Part shown: positions 50,638-58,344 of the stretch, piece by piece | How positions within the stretch are numbered: the first letter of the stretch is position 1 | Layout: every line of letters starts with the position of its first letter | Origin: Neobacillus sp. PS3-40 | GTDB taxonomy: Bacteria > Bacillota > Bacilli > Bacillales > Cytobacillaceae | Direction of reading: 5' to 3' | Assembly: GCF_030915485.1 (NCBI RefSeq) | Contig: NZ_CP133266.1 | Coordinates: 1,054,001 to 1,118,000, forward strand | Length of the DNA stretch: 64,000 nucleotides | The notes under the pieces: generated by a model | The model's database searches: none | What the model was told of the DNA's origin: nothing | Seen by the model: only the letters and a program-made list of their open reading frames with translations | Position numbers and translations under genes: made by a program

Positions 50638-50991
50638 ATGTTAAAGACTATTAACTTAAAGAAAGCTGTTTTCGGGATTTTCATTCTCCTTATAATTTAT
50701 TTTTCATATTTTTACCAAAAACCAATGCTGACAACTGGGGAAGCCACAGATTATGCGGTTCAGTGTTTGAACAATCCACCAAAGGAATTAGGAATAAAAT
50801 CCTTTAATCTTAATTTGGATGACATTACTTCTGGAAATTTGTTTATTGATACAAAGAGTGGTTTTTTTAATAAATTGACTAATCAACGTGAGTTGAGTGT
50901 AACACTGAAAACTAAAATAGGAAGAGAACAAACCGTCAGAATAAATGCCTATAGTGGAAAATGCATTGAAGTGACAGGTCCATTAAATTAA
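50638..50991 (+). CDS. Unknown membrane-anchored/exported protein, IS passenger gene
   Basis: 117 aa: positively charged N-terminus and one membrane helix (about residues 10-27), then a soluble domain (TTGEATDYAVQCLNNPPKE ... VTLKTKIGREQTVRINAYSGKCIEV). I do not recognise the family; the last segment resembles short peptidase-propeptide-like beta repeats. Inside the IS1595 inverted repeats, not an ordinary transposition gene. Confidence 0.7.
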   Translation: MLKTINLKKAVFGIFILLIIYFSYFYQKPMLTTGEATDYAVQCLNNPPKELGIKSFNLNLDDITSGNLFIDTKSGFFNKLTNQRELSVTLKTKIGREQTVRINAYSGKCIEVTGPLN

Positions 50992-51132
50992 CAAGATGTC
51001 CTGAATTTATTATGCTAACGGAGAGTTTTAGTTAATTAGAGGATCTCCAAGAGATGTCTATTTCTATTGTAATAATTGTTGGAAACAATAATAATTATTG
51101 CCGTCTAATAAGTAAAAGTAGGAGGGCTAAAT

Positions 51133-51540
51133 ATGATTAATGCTTTTAAACTTATAGTCCTGATAATTATATTTCTTCTTATTGGAGGATGCACAGATCA
51201 AGAGACCACGCATTTAGATTTACATTCAAAAAGACTAATGGATTTTTATCCAGGCGACATTTCAAAAGTGAATCATATTGAGATGCGGAGCGGTTCAACT
51301 GGTGAGCTCGTAACAATTACAGATATACAGCAGGTACAAGATTGGATAAGCAGAGTTGATAGTATAGAATTTATACCTGACTCAAATCAAGAAGAAAAAA
51401 AAGGTTATTTATTCTTTGTCGATTTATTTGAGGGTAATGAGCGAAAACTTAGATTTTCTCCTGGTGATGTTGAAGGACACTATTATATTTATAACAAGGA
51501 ATTGGAAAAGGAAATAGCTGAACTTTTTAAAAGTAAGTAG
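51133..51540 (+). CDS. Putative lipoprotein, IS passenger gene
   Basis: 135 aa with a lipoprotein signal (hydrophobic 6-17, lipobox LIGGC, Cys at about 20) followed by a small domain (SKVNHIEMRSGSTGELVTITDIQQVQDWI). AGGAGGG precedes the ATG. Unknown function; outer face of the membrane expected. A hairpin follows at about 51589-51618. Second passenger of the IS1595-type element. Confidence 0.72.
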   Translation: MINAFKLIVLIIIFLLIGGCTDQETTHLDLHSKRLMDFYPGDISKVNHIEMRSGSTGELVTITDIQQVQDWISRVDSIEFIPDSNQEEKKGYLFFVDLFEGNERKLRFSPGDVEGHYYIYNKELEKEIAELFKSK

Positions 51541-51900
51541 ATAAAATATTGAGTTTGGTTAGATCACTTTCGGATAGCATAAAAAAACAATTAGGCTGCC
51601 ATTTTATGGTAGCCTAATTTAGTAGTATTTAATCAACATTAAACGCTAACACAGCGAAAGAATAAGGGGATCAGTTGGGCGTCCATTATCATCGCTGTAA
51701 TATTGGAGGATTTTTTCTAGAAGAAACAAAAAATCAATATATTTATCAATCAAACGAAGTAGATGGTCATCAGGTACTAATTCATCAATAGATACAAATT
51801 CATGTTCATTTTGACTAGACTCTTTTGGCTTAAACATTGATTTCACCACTTTTTTTATTATTTATTAGTTGAACGTAAGTTCTTTATTGAAAGACACTCT

Positions 51901-52030
51901 GCTGATTGGAGTGGAAGGCGCTCGACTCCTGCGGGAGTACGGGGCAGGGGAGATCCCGCAAGCGCTTCAGCGCTGAGGAAGCTCCCCTGCACGCCCGCGG
52001 AAAGCGACCGCCTGGAGCGGAAATCAACAG
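51901..52030. repeat. GC-rich palindromic repeat, complete copy
   Basis: From GCTGATTGGAGTGGAAGGCG to GGAGCGGAAATCAACAG; arms inverted. In the right terminal region of the IS1182 relic, upstream of its transposase start. Confidence 0.75.
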
Positions 52031-52137
52031 ACCAGTTACAAAGCTAATATACTAATATCATTATAACAAATTAACGCGGTGAATTATTAAAGAATCTGTG
52101 CAAAATAATAAGCTGTTGAAGGGTTTTTCGACAGCCT

Positions 52138-52158
52138 GAGGCCTTTTAATAAGGCTCT
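52138..52158. repeat. Direct repeat flanking the IS1182 relic, right copy
   Basis: GAGGCCTTTTAATAAGGCTCT, followed by TTTCCTT. Partner of 46653-46671. Confidence 0.7.
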
Positions 52159-52425
52159 TTCCTTAAACTTTGTTGCTATTTGAAACTAAATTAGAATGGT
52201 ATTCCAGTTTACCGATGAAAACTGTAGGGAGTTTTTAAGAAAAGAGCACGATACCATAGTTATTTCGGGTTTTTAGACTAGGTCCGAAAAACAACAATCT
52301 ATGCGAAAACAGCTTTTAATAAAAATACGCCAAAATAAAACATTTTGGACAGACACAATCATCCCCACTCCTTCATAGGAATTAGGTATAGGCAATAGTC
52401 CTAAAGAAAGCGGGGGTGGAAATTC
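52159..52425. other. Upstream region of sigK
   Basis: No gene. A sigma-E-like -10 CATAGGAAT (52374-52382) lies 44 nt before the sigK start with ACACAATC about 13-15 nt further upstream; a match to the sigma-E consensus is only partial. Confidence 0.4.
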
Positions 52426-52635
52426 ATGTCTGGCATCTTGACTGCACTTGGCTACTTAATGAAAGAGCTTTTTTTTCTCGTTTCTTATGTGAAGAATAAT
52501 GCTTTTCCGCAGCCACTATCTGCAGCCGAAGAAAGAAATTACTTACGTTTAATGGCACATGGGGATTCAAATGCCCGAAATATGCTAATAGAACATAACC
52601 TAAGGCTTGTAGCCCACATTGTCAAGACGATGTAG
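52426..52635 (+). CDS. sigK: RNA polymerase sigma-K factor, N-terminal fragment (split gene)
   Basis: 69 codons. Residues 1-67 are SigK ([42 protein letters not shown]), corresponding to pro-region and start of region 2. After HIVK the expected KFENTGEDAEDLISIG is replaced by T-M-stop and unrelated DNA. GGGGGTGG precedes ATG. In B. subtilis sigK is split by the skin element and rejoined in the mother cell; the locus (downstream of sda) is the same. The rest of sigK is not in the window. Alternatively the gene is permanently broken. Confidence 0.88.
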   Translation: MSGILTALGYLMKELFFLVSYVKNNAFPQPLSAAEERNYLRLMAHGDSNARNMLIEHNLRLVAHIVKTM

Positions 52636-52991
52636 ACTTAAAACAATGTACCAGAAACATTGATAAATCATATGTTTTAACAGGGTATTTCGTTTTGAAA
52701 AGAATTGGTTCAAATACCAAAAAGTATATTGTTGAGGTGGACGAGCCTTTGTTTACCTTATTATAAAGGTATATTTTTTTCTTACAAATGTATTTATTAC
52801 TGTATTTTGTTTGTTTTTAGAAAATCAAAGTAAGAAGATTTCAATCAATGATAATCGTTATTCAAAAAAAGATTCGATTTATGAGTTAAAAAAGTCATAA
52901 ATATTTTAGATAGTTGTAAATCCTCAAATAATAAAAAATATCTTTTTTACCATCTGGAAAATGAAAATAAAATATAAGATAATTAATTTTA

Positions 52992-53054
52992 AAAAGTCCA
53001 TAGTAAAAAAAGTGAAGATGGCGCACCATCTTCACTTTTTTACTATGGACTTTT
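52992..53054. terminator. Very long hairpin, probable bidirectional terminator
   Basis: Arms 52992-53021 and 53026-53054 pair over 29 bp with one bulged A and a CGCA loop. A/T runs near the ends on both strands. Unusually long for a terminator. Confidence 0.6.
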
Positions 53055-53097
53055 ATGTAATTTTTATTTGATTTTAATTTTCCAAAAAAAGTAAGCA

Positions 53098-53187
53098 TTA
53101 TTCACTTTCAAATTCGAACAAAAGGTTTCTATGTACAATGACATACTTTCCATTTTGTGAAGGTAATGTTTTTTGAGTTTCTTTCAT
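53098..53187 (-). CDS. Possible 29-aa peptide
   Basis: MKETQKTLPSQNGKYVIVHR then a short acidic end; AAGGAAAG 9 nt upstream of ATG. No family recognised; could be chance. Confidence 0.3.
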   Translation of the reverse strand: MKETQKTLPSQNGKYVIVHRNLLFEFESE

Positions 53188-53582
53188 AGATAATCACTTT
53201 CCTTGTTCTTCAACTTCCCACAAAGGAACTTTAAATGTAACGTTCCCCCCTAGAGCTGTTAATCTAATTAATCAATTTCAAAAGTCACTTGGAAAATGGT
53301 ATTAAAACTGATTTCTTAATATGTAAAAGCAAGGGTGAAACTATCCGGTTTTAATTGCATAAACATTTAATTAACCTATTTTAAAACCATCCCCAACAGC
53401 CAATTCTTATCATTTTTCAAATATTTGTAGTTTATCTTCCAAAAATAATCATAACTTTTTTGTATACTGTAATCCTCTATTTATTGATAGTAAGAAAAGC
53501 TGCTATTATTTAAATTCAAAAAATTAACTTCTTGGTACACATTTATCATATACATTGGTTTTGAATAATAATATAATCACCT

Positions 53583-55346
53583 TTATACTAAGGTTCTTCG
53601 CACCATACTTTGCATACGCCATGATTTAACAGATTCTTCAACGGAATTAATTTTATCAACATTCATCCATTCATCCCAAAAATCAATAGTGCCACTGTCT
53701 GGTTGATTATTTGGTTCAGAAATCCTTACTCGACTTGGCAATAAACTTGCGTCCCCCACTATTAATGCCTCTCCTCGATCAAGTACAGGAAGCAAATCAG
53801 TAAATCCACCTAAGTTATCAGGTAATAGCCGTTTAATTACATTTTGGTCTTCTGCATTAGATAGTCTCATAGAGATAAAGTTACTACATTGACTCAATAT
53901 TGTCTTATTTACTTCAGAGGGCCGTTGACTAATGACAACTAAACCAACACCATATTTTCTTCCTTCTTTCGCAATTCGCTCAAAACTCCTTTGTGCAGAA
54001 TCTGTTAATCCAAATGTGCTTGAGATTTCAGGAATATACAAATGTGCTTCATCACATAACAATGCAATAGGATGACGGTCTTCTTTTTTTGTCCATTGTT
54101 GGAGTGAAAAGATTAAGCTTGCTATTCTTCCAATAACCATTGGTAAAATATCTGAGGGTACCTCAGATAAATCGATTATTTTCACGCCTCCTTTTTTTTC
54201 ATTTTGATGCTCTCTACCAGACAACAATGCATTCGAAAGTCGATTCATCCAATCCCATTCATTTACAGTGTCAGGAGGATTCATCATGAAAGCCAACCTC
54301 TTATCCGAAACTTTATTTTCCAATCTAGCAATGAATCGGCTTAATTTACCATGGAATTCACCTTGTTTTAAAGTATCTTTTTTAGCCCCCTGAACCATCT
54401 CAGAGTCTAACCTAATTAATTCATCTAATACTTCACTTAACATATAAGGAACAGGGCTATCCACGGTAAAATTATTAATAATTTCTACCTCTCCTATTGC
54501 TTCTAAAAATCTTCTTTTAGCTTCTATAACAGTTCTTGATAATACCATTGCTTGGTTTGGGGCATTCTGATCACTTCGATCTACGAGCATACCCATCATA
54601 TCTTCATAGCCTAGCAACCAATACGGAAAACATAAGATTCCATCTTCAATATCTTTACCAAGTTCGATATCGCTTGGTCCAGCAATTCTATAATGTTTGA
54701 TACCATCATCTGTAAGCGTCTTGTACTCTCCATGTAAATCAAAAAGAATTGCATTAGAATTATCTAAAGTAGCAACTTGCTCTAAAAGTTTAGCGGTTGT
54801 CCAAGATTTCCCTGATCCTGTACTTCCAACAATGACTGCATGGCGTTGAAAGAATTTATTAGCATCTAAATAAGCAATTGCACTGTCATCTAATGTATAA
54901 TTCCCTATACTTAACGCCTGTCGTTCTTCTCCCGATTGAAAAGAAATTGCAGTCATAAAAGCAGTCAATTTTGCTCCATCTATAGGAAAACAATTCGCAT
55001 CAATCTCTGGAACAGTTTCAAGTGTCCTTCTAAAAACATTTGGTTGTTCTAAAACTCTATCAAAAAAAGTTCCTATTAATGTAATTCTTACAGAATTGCT
55101 TTCTTTAGGATTTAGCTCGTCTTCTTCAATCTCTTCCGGTTGTAGTCCATTAATAGATTTACGGACGATTTTATTCACCATACCAATTAGATGTTGCCCC
55201 GCTCTACTACTTCGAAGGGCTACTAAACGATTAACTTGCATGCTACGTAACTTTTCAATATTATCAACATTTAATATCACACTTGTCGTATCCACAGCAA
55301 AAACCTTGCCTAAAGAGTCTTCTTCTTGATAATCAAATATCGCCAT
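53583..55346 (-). CDS. herA: HerA/DUF87-type ATPase of a SIR2-HerA defence module
   Basis: 587 aa. N-terminal HAS-barrel region (about 1-100), HerA/FtsK-like ATPase with Walker A GSTGSGKS (174-181), LFDLHGEY (201-208), Walker B ALLCDEAH (428-435) and VVISQRPSEV sensor segment. HerA proteins form hexamers translocating on DNA; together with SIR2 NADases they make an anti-phage system that depletes NAD+. ATG 55346 has GGAGGAG upstream, 11 nt after the sir2 stop, so one operon. A frame from 55394 overlaps sir2 and is less likely. Confidence 0.92.
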   Translation of the reverse strand: MAIFDYQEEDSLGKVFAVDTTSVILNVDNIEKLRSMQVNRLVALRSSRAGQHLIGMVNKIVRKSINGLQPEEIEEDELNPKESNSVRITLIGTFFDRVLEQPNVFRRTLETVPEIDANCFPIDGAKLTAFMTAISFQSGEERQALSIGNYTLDDSAIAYLDANKFFQRHAVIVGSTGSGKSWTTAKLLEQVATLDNSNAILFDLHGEYKTLTDDGIKHYRIAGPSDIELGKDIEDGILCFPYWLLGYEDMMGMLVDRSDQNAPNQAMVLSRTVIEAKRRFLEAIGEVEIINNFTVDSPVPYMLSEVLDELIRLDSEMVQGAKKDTLKQGEFHGKLSRFIARLENKVSDKRLAFMMNPPDTVNEWDWMNRLSNALLSGREHQNEKKGGVKIIDLSEVPSDILPMVIGRIASLIFSLQQWTKKEDRHPIALLCDEAHLYIPEISSTFGLTDSAQRSFERIAKEGRKYGVGLVVISQRPSEVNKTILSQCSNFISMRLSNAEDQNVIKRLLPDNLGGFTDLLPVLDRGEALIVGDASLLPSRVRISEPNNQPDSGTIDFWDEWMNVDKINSVEESVKSWRMQSMVRRTLV

Positions 55347-55357
55347 AATTACTCCTC

Positions 55358-56377
55358 CTACAAAATAATTTTCAATAATTCTTTTAGATCCCAAATAGAG
55401 TCTGCTATTTCAATATCTTCAGAGTTTGGCAAGACAATTTTAGAACCTGTATTGTATTCTTCAATTCCGACAATTTTCGCATTTTGATTACTTTTAATAA
55501 AATCTCTCGCTCTTGTAGTCAATTCTTTCGAAATAATTAAAATAGGGGTTTGGGAAGCTCTCATTTTCTCTACTAATTTTGGTTGGATGTGCACATCATT
55601 AAAACCAAATCCAATTATTATTATTGATTTGGCATCAGCAAATAATTCATCGACTCTCGTTATGAGACTTCTAAAAGGATCATCGTGTGTATGTTGATAT
55701 TTCCCTCTCCCCGGTGTTACTATTACAGGAATAAGTTCACTTATGTCATGAAAGTCATCTGGTAACGACAGCAATTGTAATTCAGAGGTACGATACCAAT
55801 CAAGTGACCCATGCACTTTAAGAACTTCAACTGAATTTGGCTCTCTAAGGGTTTTTTTTATCTTCCCATTAAATCTTTTTATGTATTGTCCTTCAAACCC
55901 TGTATAAGGATTAAGTCTCGCTTGATCAATAGCATATTCCGCTAATCGGTCATAATTCGTAGTTACTATTTTAATGCTAGGAGAAGCTGTATCATTAAGA
56001 AAGATCAACAATCGACTAAGAGGCATGGTAATTTCATTCAAAGCAACTAGCCTACGTATTTCTATATCCTTTTTACTTATTAATTCCTTTGTTTTAAAAA
56101 TTATTTCATTTTCTAAATTTACATTTATACTAACGAGGTGTAATGCTTGTTCTAAATCTCTTCCATTCCTAAGTTCAGCTCTAAATTCCTCCCATTGCCC
56201 CTTTTCAGGATCGCCTGGATTAATATTTTCGCCTAAATATTTAGCTAATTCCTCCATTCCCGGAATTCCGTATGCAGCTGATGCTCCACTTCCTAATACG
56301 ATAACAGGAACAAAGGAAATGCAATCTTGAATGAATTTCACTACTTGTTTGGGCAAATCATTATTCAAGTTTTTCAC
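55358..56377 (-). CDS. SIR2-family NADase of a SIR2-HerA defence module
   Basis: 339 aa SIR2-like fold: GSGASAAYGIPG (29-40), TTNYDRL (139-145), KVHGSLDW (187-194, likely catalytic His), GFGFNDVHIQ (256-265). In defence systems this fold cleaves NAD+ on infection, causing abortive protection. First gene of a two-gene operon with the HerA ATPase. GTG start 56377. Lies in the sigK-intervening element. Confidence 0.92.
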   Translation of the reverse strand: MKNLNNDLPKQVVKFIQDCISFVPVIVLGSGASAAYGIPGMEELAKYLGENINPGDPEKGQWEEFRAELRNGRDLEQALHLVSINVNLENEIIFKTKELISKKDIEIRRLVALNEITMPLSRLLIFLNDTASPSIKIVTTNYDRLAEYAIDQARLNPYTGFEGQYIKRFNGKIKKTLREPNSVEVLKVHGSLDWYRTSELQLLSLPDDFHDISELIPVIVTPGRGKYQHTHDDPFRSLITRVDELFADAKSIIIIGFGFNDVHIQPKLVEKMRASQTPILIISKELTTRARDFIKSNQNAKIVGIEEYNTGSKIVLPNSEDIEIADSIWDLKELLKIIL

Positions 56378-57094
56378 AAGCCCTTCAGATTATTTTCGAC
56401 TAAATATGCGGAAAGATGAAAATAAATTAGCTAATCCTCACTTTATTAAAGAAGAGGTTTCCTCAATCAAAAGGGATTTTTAACAAAAATTACCTTTAGT
56501 TAGATTCTACCAATCCTCCACTTGAATATATAGTCTAAATTTACTTAAAAATAGAATTATTTGTAGAATAATCCATAATGTTTTCACTTACTACAACAAG
56601 TCAACAACCGCACAATATAGCTAATACCTGTTTGTGCCAATTAATCTATATAGGTTTTGGCAGTTGTGAAATGCAGAATAGAAATACAGAACTTTGCAGG
56701 GAATTTGTACAGATTTCCGCATGAGAATCTCATGCAAATAAAAAAGGACTTGCTGGCCACCCAAGTCAACCTCTACTGTTAAAGTGCGAACTCAAAACAG
56801 ATGGAGGTTAAGGAGGATGTTAACAATGTCCGATAATAATGTATCAAATACTTACGAAATGGAAAAGGGATGTCAATCGAAGAAAATGCAAAAACGCTAA
56901 TTATTAATTAATGCTAACGTATCCACAGCTTCGAGTTTTGATCAATGTCCGACGAGCAACTTCTAGATCATTGAACAACATTGAATGAGCGGCTTGGTAA
57001 TGGAGAGTAAACACTGATTTTCTTGGTGGACTCATCTATATCTATTTCTGAAGTCTAGTTTATTTTAGTTAATTTTAATAAGGGTGTTATTTTT
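56378..57094. other. Non-coding region upstream of sir2-herA
   Basis: About 700 bp. Possible sir2 promoter TTGATT plus AATAAA 17 nt later on the minus strand (about 56430-56460), overlapping a GAGG-AAA-CCTC palindrome. Further right: a perfect GCATGAGA-A-TCTCATGC palindrome (56719-56735), then an mRNA-leader-like hairpin (CCTCTACTGTT/AACAGATGGAGG, about 56768-56808) and a short frame at 56826-56900. Confidence 0.5.
56826..56900 (+). CDS. Possible 24-aa peptide or gene remnant
   Basis: MSDNNVSNTYEMEKGCQSKK plus four residues, with AAGGAGG 9 nt before ATG and a hairpin just upstream. The good ribosome binding site is notable, but the frame may be the beginning of a decayed gene. No family recognised. 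Confidence 0.35.
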   Translation: MSDNNVSNTYEMEKGCQSKKMQKR

Positions 57095-57589
57095 TTAATC
57101 AAACAAACGACTTAATCTGTTTACAACATGTTTATTATAAAGGAAATCGACATACTCCCTGATTGAATGAATGGTTTTTGCCCTATCATTCGCTTTTTTT
57201 TCTATTTCAATAATTTTCACCATTACATCTCGATATCCCTGAAAAAACAATGCATATAATTCAATTTCACTTGTATCCATATTCTCCATCTGATCAATCA
57301 GTTTCTCGATAAGTATCCTTTTTAATTCATTATTTTTAATTTGATCTTCTTTTGTTTCTGTATGGCTATCAGATAAACCAAAGACAGATTTATATTTCTC
57401 TTCAAAGTTTAAAACATTAAATATGTTTAACAAAACTTCATCAGAAGGCTTTTTATAAACTCCTTTTTCAAGCTGGGAAATGTAACTCGGACTAACCCCA
57501 ATATCTCTTGATAATTCTCTTACTCCAATACGTTTTTCCAAGCGTTTATTTCGAATTAACTGGCCTATAACAACTGTGTTTCTCTCCAT
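57095..57589 (-). CDS. XRE-family transcriptional regulator
   Basis: 164 aa: N-terminal HTH_3 (IRNKRLEKRIGVRELSRDIGVSPSYISQLEKG, residues about 11-45) and a helical C-terminal domain (about 85-160). Phage/ICE repressor-like. Its own upstream region contains GTTTACTGTTT (57603-57613), repeated upstream of the 60925 operon. GGAG 6 nt before ATG. Confidence 0.88.
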   Translation of the reverse strand: MERNTVVIGQLIRNKRLEKRIGVRELSRDIGVSPSYISQLEKGVYKKPSDEVLLNIFNVLNFEEKYKSVFGLSDSHTETKEDQIKNNELKRILIEKLIDQMENMDTSEIELYALFFQGYRDVMVKIIEIEKKANDRAKTIHSIREYVDFLYNKHVVNRLSRLFD

Positions 57590-57855
57590 CTTCTACTCCT
57601 TTGTTTACTGTTTGCGAAAAGTATAACATTTTTTTGATTAGTAAAAAATATAATAAACACTCACAAGTTTGGATAATCACTGGTTTCCATACACAGCAGA
57701 AATCATCAGACTAGACAAAAAAATAATGGACGAGTTAAATAGTGAGGAAGAGATTAATAACAAGGAAATACGAAAATTAGTAAACTTTATGAAATATGTC
57801 ATTCTACTATTGTATCTTAATTTAAAAAAAGGATAGCTGGCTACGCCGCTATCCT
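57590..57855. other. Intergenic region right of the XRE gene
   Basis: Contains the XRE promoter region and a plus-strand open stretch (about 57667-57836, reading ...AEIIRLDKKIMDELNSEEE...) without ribosome binding site; probably a gene remnant. Confidence 0.4.
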
Positions 57856-57858
57856 TTA
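57820..57858 (-). terminator. Terminator after the integrase-HTH operon
   Basis: AAAGGATAGC (57828-57837) pairs with GCTATCCTTT (57848-57857), loop of 10, U-run on the minus strand (57822-57830). Overlaps the stop codon of the tandem HTH gene. Confidence 0.88.
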
Positions 57859-58344
57859 AGTTATTCTTTTGAATAAAAATTCTTTTAAATCTTTTCCAAG
57901 TATAACATGATGACCCTTGGTATTAACTGAACGCAAACCCTTTTGACTTACTAATAATCTTACTGTTGCTGGTGTTACGCCAAGCATTTTAGCAACATGT
58001 CCCGATTTATAGACCTTATAATCCAATATTACTTCAAATATTAAAGGCAGGGATGATTTTTCTCCAGTTTTTTTTACCTTTTCCATCCAACTATCAAAAT
58101 TTTCACCTTGTAAATTTTCAATAACCCTTCCATTTATTCGATGCCCTTTTTTGGGCTTCTGCTCTAAAAATTTTTTCAAATCTTTTCCCAATATTCTATG
58201 GTGTCCACCAGGATTACACGATGGAAGTTTATTTTCATTTACCCATCTTCGAACAGTTTTTGGAGCAACGCATATTAATTTACCAATGGTTTCAGGATTC
58301 AACATTATATTATCTGGTATTTTATCAACATTTGTAAATTCCAT
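57856..58344 (-). CDS. Tandem winged-HTH (excisionase/MerR-like) protein
   Basis: 162 aa with two similar DNA-binding halves: residues about 17-60 (VAPKTVRRWVNENKLP, GGHHRILGKDLKKFL) and about 112-158 (VTPATVRLLVSQKGL, KGHHVILGKDLKEFL). Looks like two fused excisionase-type HTH units. ATG overlaps the integrase stop (TAATG), so it is translated with it; recombination directionality factor or arm-site binder is the likely role. Confidence 0.8.
   Translation of the reverse strand: MEFTNVDKIPDNIMLNPETIGKLICVAPKTVRRWVNENKLPSCNPGGHHRILGKDLKKFLEQKPKKGHRINGRVIENLQGENFDSWMEKVKKTGEKSSLPLIFEVILDYKVYKSGHVAKMLGVTPATVRLLVSQKGLRSVNTKGHHVILGKDLKEFLFKRIT

Larger units (their letters stand above)
49369..51656 (+). 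mobile_element. IS1595-type element with two passenger genes
   Basis: 2288 bp, terminal inverted repeats CGCTGTGTTAG... (49369-) and ...CTAACACAGCG (-51656), similar over about 25 bp, flanked by an 8-bp direct repeat AAAGAATA (49361-49368 and 51657-51664). Removing the element restores the IS1182 reading D-P-L-I-L-F-K-M. 8-bp duplication and the transposase fold are typical of IS1595. Confidence 0.88.
46925..51849 (-). pseudogene. IS1182 family transposase, fragmented
   Basis: Pieces in order on the minus strand: N-terminus 51665-51849 (FVSIDELVPDDHLLRLIDKY, NGRPTDPLIL); middle 49029-49360 (MFIGYIYGIRSERQLERE, VLFTDSTHLKANANK); C-terminal cysteine region 48890-49020 (CTNCPFLSQCTRSKN, VVTRHV); end 46925-46991 plus 48744-48830 (LLTAACQNIK), split by the IS110-type copy. 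A stop after NKNKF... and missing sequence before the cysteine region show an internal deletion; a one-base change near 48790 breaks ERSFADS-ELHGLRYC. Not functional. Confidence 0.85.
46672..52139 (-). mobile_element. Degenerate IS1182-like insertion sequence, interrupted by two other IS elements
   Basis: Ends: CAGATGTCGAGAAAGGGG... at left and ...GTTTTTCGACAGCCTGA at right, inverted over TCAG-N-TGTCGA. Both ends carry the same modules as the insertion at 8939-11444. Inside are transposase fragments on the minus strand, an IS110-type copy (46992-48742) and an IS1595-type element (49369-51656). Flanked by 19-21-bp palindromic direct repeats. Confidence 0.8.
52636..53582. other. Left end of the sigK-intervening element, non-coding
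   Basis: About 950 bp, very AT-rich, with a long perfect-stem hairpin at 52992-53054 and a possible 29-codon frame at 53098-53187. No recombinase gene borders sigK here, unlike B. subtilis where spoIVCA is adjacent. Confidence 0.6.

Noticed and set aside
51646-51849. Stand-alone 67-aa gene
   Set aside because: It is the N-terminus of the IS1182 transposase and ends artificially in the inverted repeat of the IS1595-type element.
52426-52635. Independent small sigma-like gene
   Set aside because: Sequence is collinear with the start of SigK and ends abruptly at a junction with foreign DNA; no separate function is needed.
57667-57836. TTG-started 55-codon frame next to the XRE gene
   Set aside because: No ribosome binding site, ends inside a terminator stem, and no recognisable family; more likely a remnant.
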